Of a stretch of 64,000 nt of DNA, positions 53,530-63,755 are shown in pieces (the stretch's first letter is position 1; the number at the start of each line of letters is the position of its first letter). Under the pieces are notes generated by a model. That model searched no databases, was not told the origin of the DNA, and worked only from the letters and a program-made list of their open reading frames with translations. A program made the translations under genes and the position numbers. Where the stretch lies: assembly GCF_947172395.1 (NCBI RefSeq), contig NC_069108.1, positions 2,085,501 through 2,149,500 of the forward strand. The letters run 5' to 3'. The DNA comes from Bicyclus anynana. Its lineage: Eukaryota > Arthropoda > Insecta > Lepidoptera > Nymphalidae.

Positions 53530-53743
53530 TCCAGTGTTTCGGATTCTAACTTTACAAGGCAGCCAAGTTTGAAACGCAAATCGGCACACGATGGCGTTCC
53601 TTCTTCCAGTGTTTCGGATTGTAACTTTACAAGGCAGCCAAGTTTGAAACGCAAATCTGCACACGATTTCGATCCTCCGTCCAGTGTTTCGGATTGCAAC
53701 TTTAAAAGGCAGCCAAGTTTGAAACGCAAATCTACTCACAAGT
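53530..53743 (+). repeat. 75-bp minisatellite, array 1 (three units)
   Basis: Units encode SSVSDCNFTRQPSLKRKSAH plus DGVPS-type ends. Followed by KWKTSIIRCSVYAP and a stop, and in another frame VENFNNSLFSLRAVIEEKGL. Confidence 0.9.
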
Positions 53744-55235
53744 GGAAAACTTCAATAATTCGTTGTTCAGTTTACGCGCCGTAATTGAGGAAAAGGGTCT
53801 ACTGTGTTGTATCGAAAAGTCGGAGTGTAAAATAAAAGATGACAGAAAAATGACGCAACAAAAAAAGCACTATTATATCGTCTCCCATTTGGGAATAATT
53901 ATGGGAAAAATGACGAGCAGAACACAATGGCAGAATTTTTGTTAAAGGTAAGCTTTCAGTATTAGCCAACTACAGACATTTCTTTACGAAGCTGCATTAC
54001 GCGGTATGCAAGTTACTAAGCGGATCAATACATTCAGATGTTAGCGTGTGGTCGAATCCCATTTATCACGTCCATGCCATTACAGTTGCGTACGAAATTT
54101 TCAACCTCAGAGCATGCGTCTAACACTTTTGTTTACAATTGTACCTGCATAGACAACTATCATGCTTGTTGCTTGGTTCAACTTACTTGCTGGGGTCTAT
54201 ATATACCTGTAACCAAGACTAAGTAAATGTATTTTATCTAATATTTGGAATCTTATATATGTAATATTTATTTATGACCACCTCTGATTATTTTCATGAC
54301 TATGTTATTTAAATTTTCACTGCTACTACAGGAACAGATTGAGTACTTGTATGTGAAAAAAATTAACATTTTGTTATTCTTGACAAGTGTTGATGCAAGC
54401 AGTAAGGCATCGTATGTTCATGTTGTAAGACCAATTTTACTTGATCTACCACATACGGTCTTGTGTTTATTCATAATATTAATAACACCATGATTGGCTT
54501 CATTGGGAGTATGTCCAGCCAAACAAGTACGGACAGGTGCAGTTTTGGAGCACTATCCCATAGCAGCTGCTAAAAAGATTATTTCATATTTTTTATACAA
54601 TATATTATATAATGATGCATTTTTATTCCATTGTACATGGTTCGTACATACAAAAGAAAGACAAATACGAGAAAATGGTCCCAAGAAAACATGATAACAT
54701 GAGCTTACAACGAAGAGTCTGTTTCCCTTTCCAAAGGCGTCTTTAAAACACGTAGTAAGCAGTTATTTTTTAGTAGACCGTTCACTGCACTTAGCAAATC
54801 ACACCCAAGGCATTAATTCGTTCGTAATATGCTTTGCTGTAATTGCGGAACGTCAAAAAATTAAACACAATTTTAAGAGAAAAATAAGAATGACTCTTCA
54901 GGACTGGTTTCGTTGCTTTATAAAAATAAATAAAAAACAAAAAATAATAACCTTGCAGAACAAAATGATCCAATTAAAAATGCTGCTCAAGACAAAATTT
55001 TAAGGCTGTAAATGCCTGTAAAAGATGGCTGCAGTAGTCTAACGCTGTAACCAATTTATGTTTAATGTTTTTCTGCTGTCATTGTTGGCATTTCCAATAC
55101 ATAAATAAATTAAATTAAATAAATAAACATTGCACGCCGACCACCGTTGATGCAAGATCGTTTCCTCGTCGCTCCGTTCTAAAAAAAATCAATAAAATTT
55201 GTTTAAGTGGTCTGATTTACATAAGAAAGGCGTCA
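53744..55235. other. AT-rich tail of block 1, no clear gene
   Basis: 53744-53880 reads SLRAVIEEKGLLCCIEKS and MTQQKKHYYIVS, faintly like a Copia gag start (RAVLEEKGLLGCIE). 54440-54690 holds AGVLEHYPIAAAKKIISYF-like text (VLEHYPIAAAKKIISYFLY) that recurs at 56470-56630; family unknown. Confidence 0.35.
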
Positions 55236-55239
55236 AAAT

Positions 55240-56055
55240 GTGCGCCTTGTGATCAGTGATCAGCGAAATAGTGCAAGAAATCCCAGGATATCCTCTCTCT
55301 TGAGTTATTCCCATTTATTCGGTATATCTAAAAGAATATGCGGAACGTCAAAAAATAGCCGTCGTGGCGCAAGCCCGCAAGCCAGTCCATGCGGGACGGC
55401 GTGGTTCTCGAACACCGGCAGCACGTGCCCAGCCTGCCACCAAGCCCGCAAGCCAGTCCATGCGGGACGGCGTGGTACTCGAAAACAGGCAGCACGTACC
55501 CAGCCTGCCACCAAGCCCGCAAGCCTAATTGCAGATACTATACCAAACAAAGAAAAAGAGAAGGTTGCAGAACCGTCCAGTGTTTCGGATTCTAACTTTA
55601 CAAGGCAGCCAAGTTTGAAACGCAAATCTGCACACTTTGCCGTTCCTCTGTCTAGTGTTTCGGATTGTAACTTTACTAGGCAGCCAAGTTTGAAACGCAA
55701 ATCGGCACACGATGCCGTTCCTTCGTCCAGCGTTGCGGATTGCAACTTTACAAGGCAGCCAAGTTTGAAACGCAAATCTGCACACGATGGCGTTCCTTCT
55801 TCCAGTGCTTCGGATTGCAACTTTACAAGGCAGCCAAGTTTGAAACGCAAATCTGCACACGATGGCGTTCCTTCTTCCAGTGTTTCGGATTGCAACTTTA
55901 CAAGACAGCCAAGTTTGAAACGCAAATCTGCACACGATTTCGATCCTCCGTCCAGTGTTTCGGATTGCAACTTTACAAGGCAGCCAAGTTTGAAACGCAA
56001 ATCTACTCACAAGTGGAAAACTTCAATAATTCGTTGTTCAGTTTACGCGCCGTAA
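55240..56055 (+). CDS. Repeat-rich ORF, copy 1, function unknown
   Basis: A 271-codon frame (first codon TTG in the listed extent; the first true ATG is internal) encoding a basic N-terminal part, two 71-bp GC-rich units, then six 25-residue repeats (CNFTRQPSLKRKSAHDGVPS type) and KWKTSIIRCSVYAP. The repeats are basic with recurring R/K-x-S sites. An identical frame lies at 57162-57977. All four frames shown by the array stay open because its unit is 75 bp, so coding is not proven. I do not recognise a family. Confidence 0.3.
   Translation: MRLVISDQRNSARNPRISSLLSYSHLFGISKRICGTSKNSRRGASPQASPCGTAWFSNTGSTCPACHQARKPVHAGRRGTRKQAARTQPATKPASLIADTIPNKEKEKVAEPSSVSDSNFTRQPSLKRKSAHFAVPLSSVSDCNFTRQPSLKRKSAHDAVPSSSVADCNFTRQPSLKRKSAHDGVPSSSASDCNFTRQPSLKRKSAHDGVPSSSVSDCNFTRQPSLKRKSAHDFDPPSSVSDCNFTRQPSLKRKSTHKWKTSIIRCSVYAP
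55380..55530. repeat. 71-bp GC-rich minisatellite, two units
   Basis: Units start CATGCGGGACGGCGTGGT and end AAGCCCGCAAGCCAGTC. Same unit as in 57302-57452 and the eight-unit array at 58909-59476. Confidence 0.9.
55576..56012 (+). repeat. 75-bp minisatellite, array 2 (six units)
   Basis: Starts of the unit at 55576, 55651, 55726, 55801, 55876 and 55951. Units differ by a few bases (AVPLS, AVPSS, GVPSS, FDPPS ends). Confidence 0.95.
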
Positions 56056-57157
56056 TTGAGGAAAAGGGTCTACTGTGTTGTATCGAAAAGTCGAAGTATG
56101 AAATAAAAGATGACAGAAAAATGACGCAACAAAAAAAGCACTATTATATCGTCTCCGATTTGGGAATAATTATGGGAATAATAATTATTATACTCAACAA
56201 GCAAGTTAATGATAAAATTTTTTGCGTCACAATGAACCAGAACCAAAAAATAGAAATTTAATTGTTCTGCTACTACAAGAACAGATTGAGTATGTGAAAA
56301 AAATTAACATTTTGTTATTCTTGACAAGTGTTGATGCAAGCAGTAAGGCATCGTATGTTCATGTTGTACGACCAATTTTACTTGATCTATCACATACGGT
56401 CTTGTTTATACATAATATTAATAACACCATGATTGGCTTCATTAGGAGTATGTCCAGCCAAACAAGTACGGGCAGGTGCAGTTTTGGAGCACTATCCCAT
56501 AGCAGCTGCTAAAAAGATTATTTCATATTTTTTATACAATATATTGTATAATGATGCATTTTTATTCCATTGTACATGGTTCGTACATACAAAAGAAAGA
56601 CAAATACGAGAAAATGGTCCCAAGAAAACATGATAACATGAGCTTACAACGAAGAGTCTGTTTCTCTTTCCAAAGGCGTCTTTAAAACACGTAGTAAGCA
56701 GTTATTTTTTAGTAGACCGTTCACTGCACTTAGCAAATCACACCCAAGGCGTAAATTCGTTCGTAATATGCTTTGCTGTATTTGCGGAACGTCAAAAAAT
56801 TAAACACAATTTTAAGAGAAAAATAAGAATGACTCTTCAGGACTGGTTTCGTTGCTTTATAAAAATAAATAAAAAACAAAAAATAATAACCTTGCAGAAC
56901 AAAATGATCCAATTAAAAAAGCTGCTCAAGACAAAAGTCTAAGGCTGTAAATGCCTGTAAAAGATGGCTGCAGTAGTCTAAGAACGCTGTAACCAATTAA
57001 TGTTTAATGTTTTTTCTGCTGTCATTGTTGGCATTTCCAATACATAAATAAATTAAATTAAATAAATAAAAATTCAACATCGTTTCCTCGTCGCTCCGTT
57101 CTAAAAAAAATCAATAAAATTTGTTTAAGTGGTCTGATTTACATAAGAAAGGCGTCA
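56013..57157. other. AT-rich tail of block 2, no clear gene
   Basis: Same content as 53744-55235 with a deletion of about 300 bases between the IIIILNKQ region and the VDASSKASYVHVVRPILLDL text. No intact frame. Confidence 0.4.
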
Positions 57158-57161
57158 AAAT

Positions 57162-57977
57162 GTGCGCCTTGTGATCAGTGATCAGCGAAATAGTGCAAGA
57201 AATCCCAGGATATCCTCTCTCTTGAGTTATTCCCATTTATTCGGTATATCTAAAAGAATATGCGGAACGTCAAAAAATAGCCGTCGTGGCGCAAGCCCGC
57301 AAGCCAGTCCATGCGGGACGGCGTGGTTCTCGAACACCGGCAGCACGTGCCCAGCCTGCCACCAAGCCCGCAAGCCAGTCCATGCGGGACGGCGTGGTAC
57401 TCGAAAACAGGCAGCACGTACCCAGCCTGCCACCAAGCCCGCAAGCCTAATTGCAGATACTATACCAAACAAAGAAAAAGAGAAGGTTGCAGAACCGTCC
57501 AGTGTTTCGGATTCTAACTTTACAAGGCAGCCAAGTTTGAAACGCAAATCTGCACACTTTGCCGTTCCTCTGTCTAGTGTTTCGGATTGTAACTTTACTA
57601 GGCAGCCAAGTTTGAAACGCAAATCGGCACACGATGCCGTTCCTTCGTCCAGCGTTGCGGATTGCAACTTTACAAGGCAGCCAAGTTTGAAACGCAAATC
57701 TGCACACGATGGCGTTCCTTCTTCCAGTGCTTCGGATTGCAACTTTACAAGGCAGCCAAGTTTGAAACGCAAATCTGCACACGATGGCGTTCCTTCTTCC
57801 AGTGTTTCGGATTGCAACTTTACAAGACAGCCAAGTTTGAAACGCAAATCTGCACACGATTTCGATCCTCCGTCCAGTGTTTCGGATTGCAACTTTACAA
57901 GGCAGCCAAGTTTGAAACGCAAATCTACTCACAAGTGGAAAACTTCAATAATTCGTTGTTCAGTTTACGCGCCGTAA
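57162..57977 (+). CDS. Repeat-rich ORF, copy 2, function unknown
   Basis: The predicted protein is identical to that of 55240-56055, 1,922 bp upstream, over all 271 codons. Either the duplication is very recent, gene conversion keeps the copies alike, or an assembly artefact is present. Same caution about coding applies. Confidence 0.3.
   Translation: MRLVISDQRNSARNPRISSLLSYSHLFGISKRICGTSKNSRRGASPQASPCGTAWFSNTGSTCPACHQARKPVHAGRRGTRKQAARTQPATKPASLIADTIPNKEKEKVAEPSSVSDSNFTRQPSLKRKSAHFAVPLSSVSDCNFTRQPSLKRKSAHDAVPSSSVADCNFTRQPSLKRKSAHDGVPSSSASDCNFTRQPSLKRKSAHDGVPSSSVSDCNFTRQPSLKRKSAHDFDPPSSVSDCNFTRQPSLKRKSTHKWKTSIIRCSVYAP
57498..57934 (+). repeat. 75-bp minisatellite, array 3 (six units)
   Basis: Unit-for-unit match to array 2 in order and variants. 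Confidence 0.95.
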
Positions 57978-58608
57978 TTGAGGAAAAGGGTCTACTGTGT
58001 TGTATCGAAAAGTCGAAGTATGAAATAAAAGATGACAGAAAAATGACGCAACAAAAAAAGCACTATTATATCGTCTCCGATTTGGGAATAATTATGGGAA
58101 TAATAATTATTATACTCAACAAGCAAGTTAATGATACAATTTTTTGCGTCACAATGAACCAGAACCAAAAAATAGAAATTTAATTGTTCAAAAAATCAAA
58201 CAAGGAAACGAAGCGGTCGTGCGCCTCTTAGGAAACCAATTGTAGCTTTAAAGAAGTCAAGAAAAATGACGAGCAGAACACAATGGCAGAATTTTTGTTA
58301 AAGGTAAGCTTTCAGTATTAGCCAACTACAGACATTTCTTTACGAAGCTGCAGTACGCGGTATGCAAGTTACTAAGCGGATCAATACATTTTCAGGTGTT
58401 AGCGTGTGGTCGAATCCCATTTATCACGTCCATGCCATTACAGTTGCGTACGAAATTTTCAACCTCAGAGCATGCGTCTAACACTTTTGTTTACAATTGT
58501 ACCTGCATAGACAACTATCATGCTTGGTTCAACTTACTTGCTGGGGTCTATATATACCTGTAACCAAGACTAAGTAAATGTATTTTATCTAATATTTGGG
58601 ATCTTATA

Positions 58609-58770
58609 TCTATAATATAAAAATGAATCGCAAAATGCGTTAGTAAGCGCATAACTCATAAACGCCTGGACCAATTTGGTAAATTTTTTTTTTAATTGTT
58701 CGTTGAAGTTCTAGGATGGTTTTTACAGCGAGAAAAATTCGAATAATTGCCGAAAAAACCATAAAAAAGC
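58609..58770 (+). mobile_element. Helitron 5'-end fragment
   Basis: Begins TCTATAATATAAAAATGAAT after A and continues CGCAAAATGCGTTAGTAAGC, GCATAACTCATAAACGCCTG, typical of insect Helitron 5' regions. It breaks off where block 4 restarts (GTGCGCCTTGTGATCAGTGA). No CTAG end. Confidence 0.6.
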
Positions 58771-58908
58771 CGTGCGCCTTGTGATCAGTGATCAGCGAAA
58801 TAGTGCAAGAAATCCCAGGATATCCTCTCTCTTGAGTTATTCCCATTTATTCGGTGTAGCTAAAAGAATATTTGCGGAACATCAAAAAATAGCCGTCGTG
58901 GCGCCGCA

Positions 58909-59476
58909 CATGCGGGACGGCGTGGTACTCGAAACCCGGCAGCACGTGCCCAGCCTGCCACCAAGCCCGCAAGCCAGACCATGCGGGACGGCGTGGTACT
59001 CGAGCACCGGCTGCACGTGCCCAGCCTGCCACCAAGCCCGCAAGCCAGACCATGCGGGACGGCGTGGTACTCGAGCACCGGCTGCACGTGCCCAGCCTGC
59101 CACCAAGCCCGCAAGCCAGACCATGCGGGACGGCGTGGTACTCGAAACCCGGCAGAACGTGCCCAGCCTGCCACCAAGCCCGCAAGCCAGACCATGCGGG
59201 ACGGCGTGGTACTCGAGCACCGGCTGCATGTGCCCAGCCTGCCACTAAGCCCGCAAGCCAGTCCATGCGGGACGGCGTGGTACTCGAGCACCGGCAGCAC
59301 GTGCCCAGCCTGCCACCAAGCCCGCAAGCCAGTCCATGCGGGACGGCGTGGTACTCGAAACCCGTCAGAACGTGCCCAGCCTGCCACCAAGCCCGCAAGC
59401 CAGTCCATGCGGGACGGCGTGGTTTTCGAGCACCGGCAGCACGTGCCCAGCCTGCTACCAAGCCCGCAAGCCAGCC
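58909..59476. repeat. 71-bp GC-rich minisatellite, eight units
   Basis: Unit starts at 58909, 58980, 59051, 59122, 59193, 59264, 59335 and 59406. Units alternate CGAAACCCGGCAG and CGAGCACCGGCTG types. Because 71 is not a multiple of three, every frame cycles, yet several frames stay open through the array. Confidence 0.95.
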
Positions 59477-59509
59477 TGCCGCCCGCTCCTCCCCGACGTA
59501 TTTAACTCC

Positions 59510-59920
59510 TCTCTATCATACTCAGCAGCGCTCGGCCGCGCATGGCTGGGGCCCACTGAGCGCCGCGCCTACCGGGGCCCACCGAGCGTGGCGCAAGCCG
59601 GGGGCCCGTTCAGGGCCACACATGCCGGGGGCCCCCCGATCGCCGCGCCTACCGGGGCTCACCGAGCGTGGCGCAAGCCGTGGGCCCGTCCAGCGCCGCG
59701 CAAGCCGTGGGCCCGTCCAGCGCCGCGCATGCCTAGGGCCCACCGAGGGTTGCGCATCGGGCCGTATACAATGCAGCGCCTCGCACCTGCCGTCGCCTCT
59801 ACAGAGTTGCCCTGGGTGCATTTTGATCCGCTTCTCGCGCCGAACGTCGGCCGCCCTCTCCCGTTTAATCTGATCTTGGCACAGCTTGATGCTGTTGATG
59901 CTTTATATTGCACTTAAATT
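59510..59920. other. Very GC-rich degenerate repeats
   Basis: Short imperfect repeats (CGCCGCGCCTACCGGGGCCC, GAGCGTGGCGCAAGCCG, GTGGGCCCGTCCAGCGCCGC). Far more GC-rich than the surroundings and rich in CpG. Overlapping open frames are expected from composition; no gene is supported. Confidence 0.6.
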
Positions 59921-60580
59921 AAAAAACAAATGTAATTTCTCACAGTGCCAAAAGCACTGAGATATTAAAAAATACATTTGTGAAGTGATTTGAAGATTGG
60001 AAAAAGCGTTGGCACTAGTACAATGTATCTGAGGGGATATAATTTAATTACTTTTAGGCGAGAATGAAAATAAAGAAATATTTTTTCATGAAAAAATAAA
60101 ATCACCTTACTTAATGAACAGGGTGGTATGTATAGAGGAACGACCAGCACCAAAAACGATAAAATGGAAGAAAGTGTCAAAAAAAATAATAATAATTCCG
60201 CATTTTTATCTCCTTTTTTGACAGTGTTTGCACGCAAACGCTATCTGCCGCAACTTATTGATTGCCACACCATGTAATAAGAAATTACGTCGAGATGTAG
60301 TCTCGAGTAGTGTAGATTTGTAGATGATGGTCAAGCGTCCGCCTCTCCTATGGATATGTGAAGACCGCCACCCTCCAACAGAGCCTACAGTAGCCTCTAC
60401 CCCTCACCGTTAAGCAGGGGAGAAGATGACGGGAGAGCGTTCCACAACACCGACCGAGCAACCTCGATCGGGCCTAGAACCGGCTGAAACGGCTGCTCAA
60501 CCTGACCGTGAGCCTACAGCCAATTTACATTTTTAATTAATTTTCGGTAAAGAATATAACCCCAAAGTTATGGGAAATAA
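59921..60580. other. Unassigned sequence
   Basis: AT-rich to 60240, then a mixed stretch. No repeat shared with other parts and no frame recognised. Confidence 0.4.
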
Positions 60581-60884
60581 CCAGCCAAGTTTGAAACGCA
60601 AATCTGCACACGATTTCGATCCTCCGTCCAGTGTTTCGGATTGCAACTTTAAAAGGCAGCCAAGTTTGAAACGCAAATCTACTCACAAGTGGAAAACTTC
60701 AATAATTCGTTGTTCAGTTTACGCGCCGTAATTGAGGAAAAGGGTCTACTGTGTTGTATCGAAAAGTCGGAGTATGAAATAAAAGATGACAGAAAAATGA
60801 CGCAACAAAAAAAGCACTATTATATCGTCTCCCATTTGGGAATAATTATGGGAATAATAATTATTATACTCAACAAGCAAGTTA
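60581..60884 (+). repeat. Remnant of the modular block (75-bp units and tail)
   Basis: One and a half 75-bp units, KWKTSIIRCSVYAP, and the tail to AAGCAAGTTA, matching 55930-56210. Cut at 60884 by Harbinger-3. Confidence 0.9.
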
Positions 60885-61065
60885 GGGCTTGTACACAAAA
60901 CTGCGATGCGACGTCGCATCGCAAAAATCTGCGAGCTCCCTCTACGCATCGCAAGAACTTGCGAATTGATTCGCATCGCGCATTCCTGCGATGTTGCGTC
61001 ACACTTGTTGACGCCATTTTTAGTTCGCTCTGGGACAGCGTGTGGGCAAGACGTGTACTTTAAAA

Positions 61066-63209
61066 ATGACAGAATACGACGTTGATTTTTTAATATCACT
61101 GATCGAGGAGCGCCCTGTTCTTTGGGATACTAGTAATGAAGATTATAAAAACAAATTCATTAAACAAGATGCTTGGAAGGACGTGTGTAAAAGTTTATTT
61201 CCAAATTTCGAGGAAAAAGAAAACAATGAAAAAACTAAACTTGGTAAGTACACAAATACATTTATTAAGTAAAACTTCTTTTTACTTTTTACTAAAACTA
61301 CCTACAAATCAAACATTCTATTCATATAAGCACAAAAAATATTCTTTAAATTGTTTACAAATGTTTAGGCGTCGACAGCGAGCTACTTTAATGTTTTACG
61401 ATGTGATCCTTTTGTACCTGTTGTATTGACTTATTACCTAGAACGCGAGCAACAATGCAAGCCGCATTGTATATTCTTAAATTAGTTTTAGTTGCCAGCT
61501 TAATGCTCCAACTTCACTAGTAAAGTAATCCGAATATTCGTTTCTAATTATATTTACACTTACCACCTGACTACCTACATTCAACCCTTGTTGAAGTGGT
61601 TGTAGTTCGGAATTATCTATGATCATTTCAATAGGGGTGTCTAATTCATCACGGTTAATTACAAAGTTATGTAGTATGCAACAAGCCTTAACAATATCTA
61701 TTGCAAAATCATATGAAACGTTAATGGGCCGGTGAAATATTCGCCACTTATTGGCCAGTATGCCGAAAGTACACTCGACATATCTTCTTGCCCTACTCAA
61801 ACGGTAGTTGAATACTCTTTGTTTAACAGACAAATGCTTGCCAGAATAAGGACGCATGACATTATTCGAAATAGAAAAAGCTTCGTCTCCGACAAAAACA
61901 AAAGGAACCGGTTCTTGAAAGCCCGGTAACGGCCTTGATGTTGGTGTAGGCAAATCACCTCTCATCAGTAAGTCGTACAGTTTCGTGTTGTGGAAAATAG
62001 TGGAGTCACTTTCCTTTCCATATGCGCCTATGTCCACATAGATGAATCTGTATTTCGAGTCCACAATAGCCAACAAAACTATTGAATTGTAGCCCTTGTA
62101 ATTAAAAAAAAGTGATCCACTTTTTGGGGGACTACGAACACGAATATGTTTCCCATCAACGGCTCCAATACAGTTAGGGAAGTTGGCTTTCTTGTTAAAG
62201 TCCGCAGCTATTTCTTCAAACAGCTGTTGTGTTATTTTTGGTATGTTTGCATTTAAACAAAATTTCCATATTGCATTACAAACTACTCGTATTATCTTAG
62301 CAACTGTACTTATTCCTCGATAATAATCTAAATGTATATTTCTGATTTCATTTCCGGTCGCTAGGAATCTGTAACATAAATAGAAAAAAAAGTTAATTTA
62401 TATAACATACTTGAAAAGTAAAGAACACTAACCTAAAACGACATAAACATACATAAATTATTTTAATTTATTTAATTGGTAGACAACGCTTCTAGCGTTA
62501 AGTTCGCCTATTCTGTACAATTGGTATTTGATGAATAATAAAGATTAATAAATAAATGAATAAATTAAATATTGTCTATTTTTTTTTTTCAGGAAATTCA
62601 GTAATACAAAGATGGAGGGGGATTAAGGATACCTTTAATAAATATGAAAAGAAACTCAAAGATGCAAGTAGGTCAGGGTCTGCATCCAAAAATATAAAAG
62701 AATACCATCTGTACAAACAATTACAATTTCTTAAGAAAAATTTGCAAAATGAGACCACTACTAGTATAAATGATTCAGAAAATGAGCAGGATAATCAAGA
62801 AGGTACATCTAAAACACGTTACCAAAGGCAGCCACCAAAACGAAAGATGGTTAATAATTTTGAAGATGATATTGTAAAGATTTTAAAGGAACCTGAGAAT
62901 AGACACATATCTTTTTTTAAAGGTATTCTACCATCACTTGAAAGATTAGATGACAATAAAACTCTAATCTTTCAGAGCAGAGTTCTTCAAATTTTAACAG
63001 AATTGCATCAACCTCATGGCTACTACTATCCGAATAGCAACTACCAGGGTGGCTATCAAACTCAACATTTTGCGACATCTCAACAAACGCCACTGATACG
63101 TCCACAGTCATCTAACATACCAGATCAAATTGATTCACCCAGTAATGATTTTTCTAACTCAAGCATATTAAGCACACTTTCAACTGAAGAAGACTTTGAT
63201 TTTTCGTAA
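61066..63209 (+). CDS. Harbinger-3 MADF/BESS DNA-binding protein, two exons
   Basis: Exon 1 is 61066-61243 (donor CTTG/GTAAGT) and exon 2 is 62593-63209 (acceptor TTTTTTTTCAG), in frame, about 264 residues. MADF: DFLISLIEERPVLWDTSNED, AWKDVCKSLFPNFEEKE, then IQRWRGIKDTFNKYEKKLKD. The linker is acidic and Gln-rich. BESS: ISFFKGILPSLERLDDNKTL followed by FQSRVLQILTEL. AATAAA at 63247 lies about 40 bases from the transposase donor at 63288. Expected to bind the element ends and assist the transposase. Intact. Confidence 0.9.
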
Positions 63210-63581
63210 ATTTTATGAATTGTAATATTTTAAAAACTCTTTTCTCAATAAAAACTAATGTAAACAATTATTGTTTTACTTTACTTACCGGATAGTGAGG
63301 CCAATCATTTCCAGAGGCATAACAGGAATTCTCCCCTTGTACGATTGTTTCTGAAGATATGGTGATAATAAACTTAAAAGCTCTTCGAATGAAAATATGC
63401 TCATTCTAAAATACTCGAAAAATTTTTTTTCGTCGGTTTTCAAAGCTTTATATTTTAGAAGAAAATAGTTTCCAACGGGATTCATAATAGTAATAAATGG
63501 ATGAACCCAAAATCTTCTTTGTTTCTTTTTCCTGTATCTCCTAAGCAATAATAAAAGTGCACACTTCTTTTTACGATCCAT
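61477..63581 (-). CDS. Harbinger-3 transposase (DDE), two exons
   Basis: Exon 1 is 63581-63289 (ATG of MDRKKK, donor ATCCG/GTAAGT) and exon 2 is 62368-61477 (acceptor TATGTTACAG), in frame, about 394 residues. Exon 1 holds a basic start (RRYRKKKQRRFWVHPF) and FFEYFRMSIFSFEELLSLLS. Exon 2 has RFLATGNEIRNIHLDYYRGI, first D in NCIGAVDGKHIRV, second D in FVGDEAFSI, E in RARRYVECTFGIL, then LHNFVINRDE. AATAAA on the minus strand at 61266-61261 is about 20 bases from the MADF donor. No defect seen. Confidence 0.9.
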
Positions 63582-63755
63582 GTCACGACCTGTTTTCAAT
63601 TTAAAATACGTTTAGTACGGTTAACGGTCGTCGAAGAAATGGTCGCCCTGAGAGACGCCTTGCCGCACGAAATCGCATCGCAGCAATTCGTGTCGTAATT
63701 TTTTGCGTTGCGAATTCGCATCGCGTCGCATCGCAGTTTTGTGTACAAGCCCTAA

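Larger units (their letters stand above)
53404..60884. repeat. Modular repeat region, about 1.9-kb blocks
   Basis: Blocks share the order: leader (GTGCGCCTTGTGATCAGTGA), 71-bp GC-rich units, 75-bp units, KTSIIRCSVYAP end, and an AT-rich tail. Starts are visible at about 55236, 57158 and 58772; an incomplete block lies at 53404-55135 and a remnant at 60581-60884. Blocks 2 and 3 are 1,922 bp apart and almost identical from about 55150 to 56220. I do not recognise the underlying element; terminal repeats were not found. Confidence 0.85.
60885..63752. mobile_element. PIF/Harbinger element 3, intact, with interlocked genes
   Basis: 2,868 bp with inverted ends GGGCTTGTACACAAAACTGC, continuing GATGCGACG, at both sides. 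Left flank TTA, right flank TAA. Subterminal CGCATCGCA boxes are frequent at both ends. Order: MADF exon 1 (+), transposase exon 2 (-), MADF exon 2 (+), transposase exon 1 (-), the same as in Harbinger-2 and the mirror image of Harbinger-1. Both genes are open; it is the most compact of the three. Confidence 0.92.

Noticed and set aside
55305..56010. Long minus-strand ORFs across the 75-bp arrays (also at 57227-57932)
   Set aside because: Same cause: stop-free units in several frames. No motif in the predicted proteins.
58847..59913. Many overlapping ORFs in the GC-rich 71-bp array
   Set aside because: High GC removes stop codons in all frames; repeats shift frame each unit. No support for coding.
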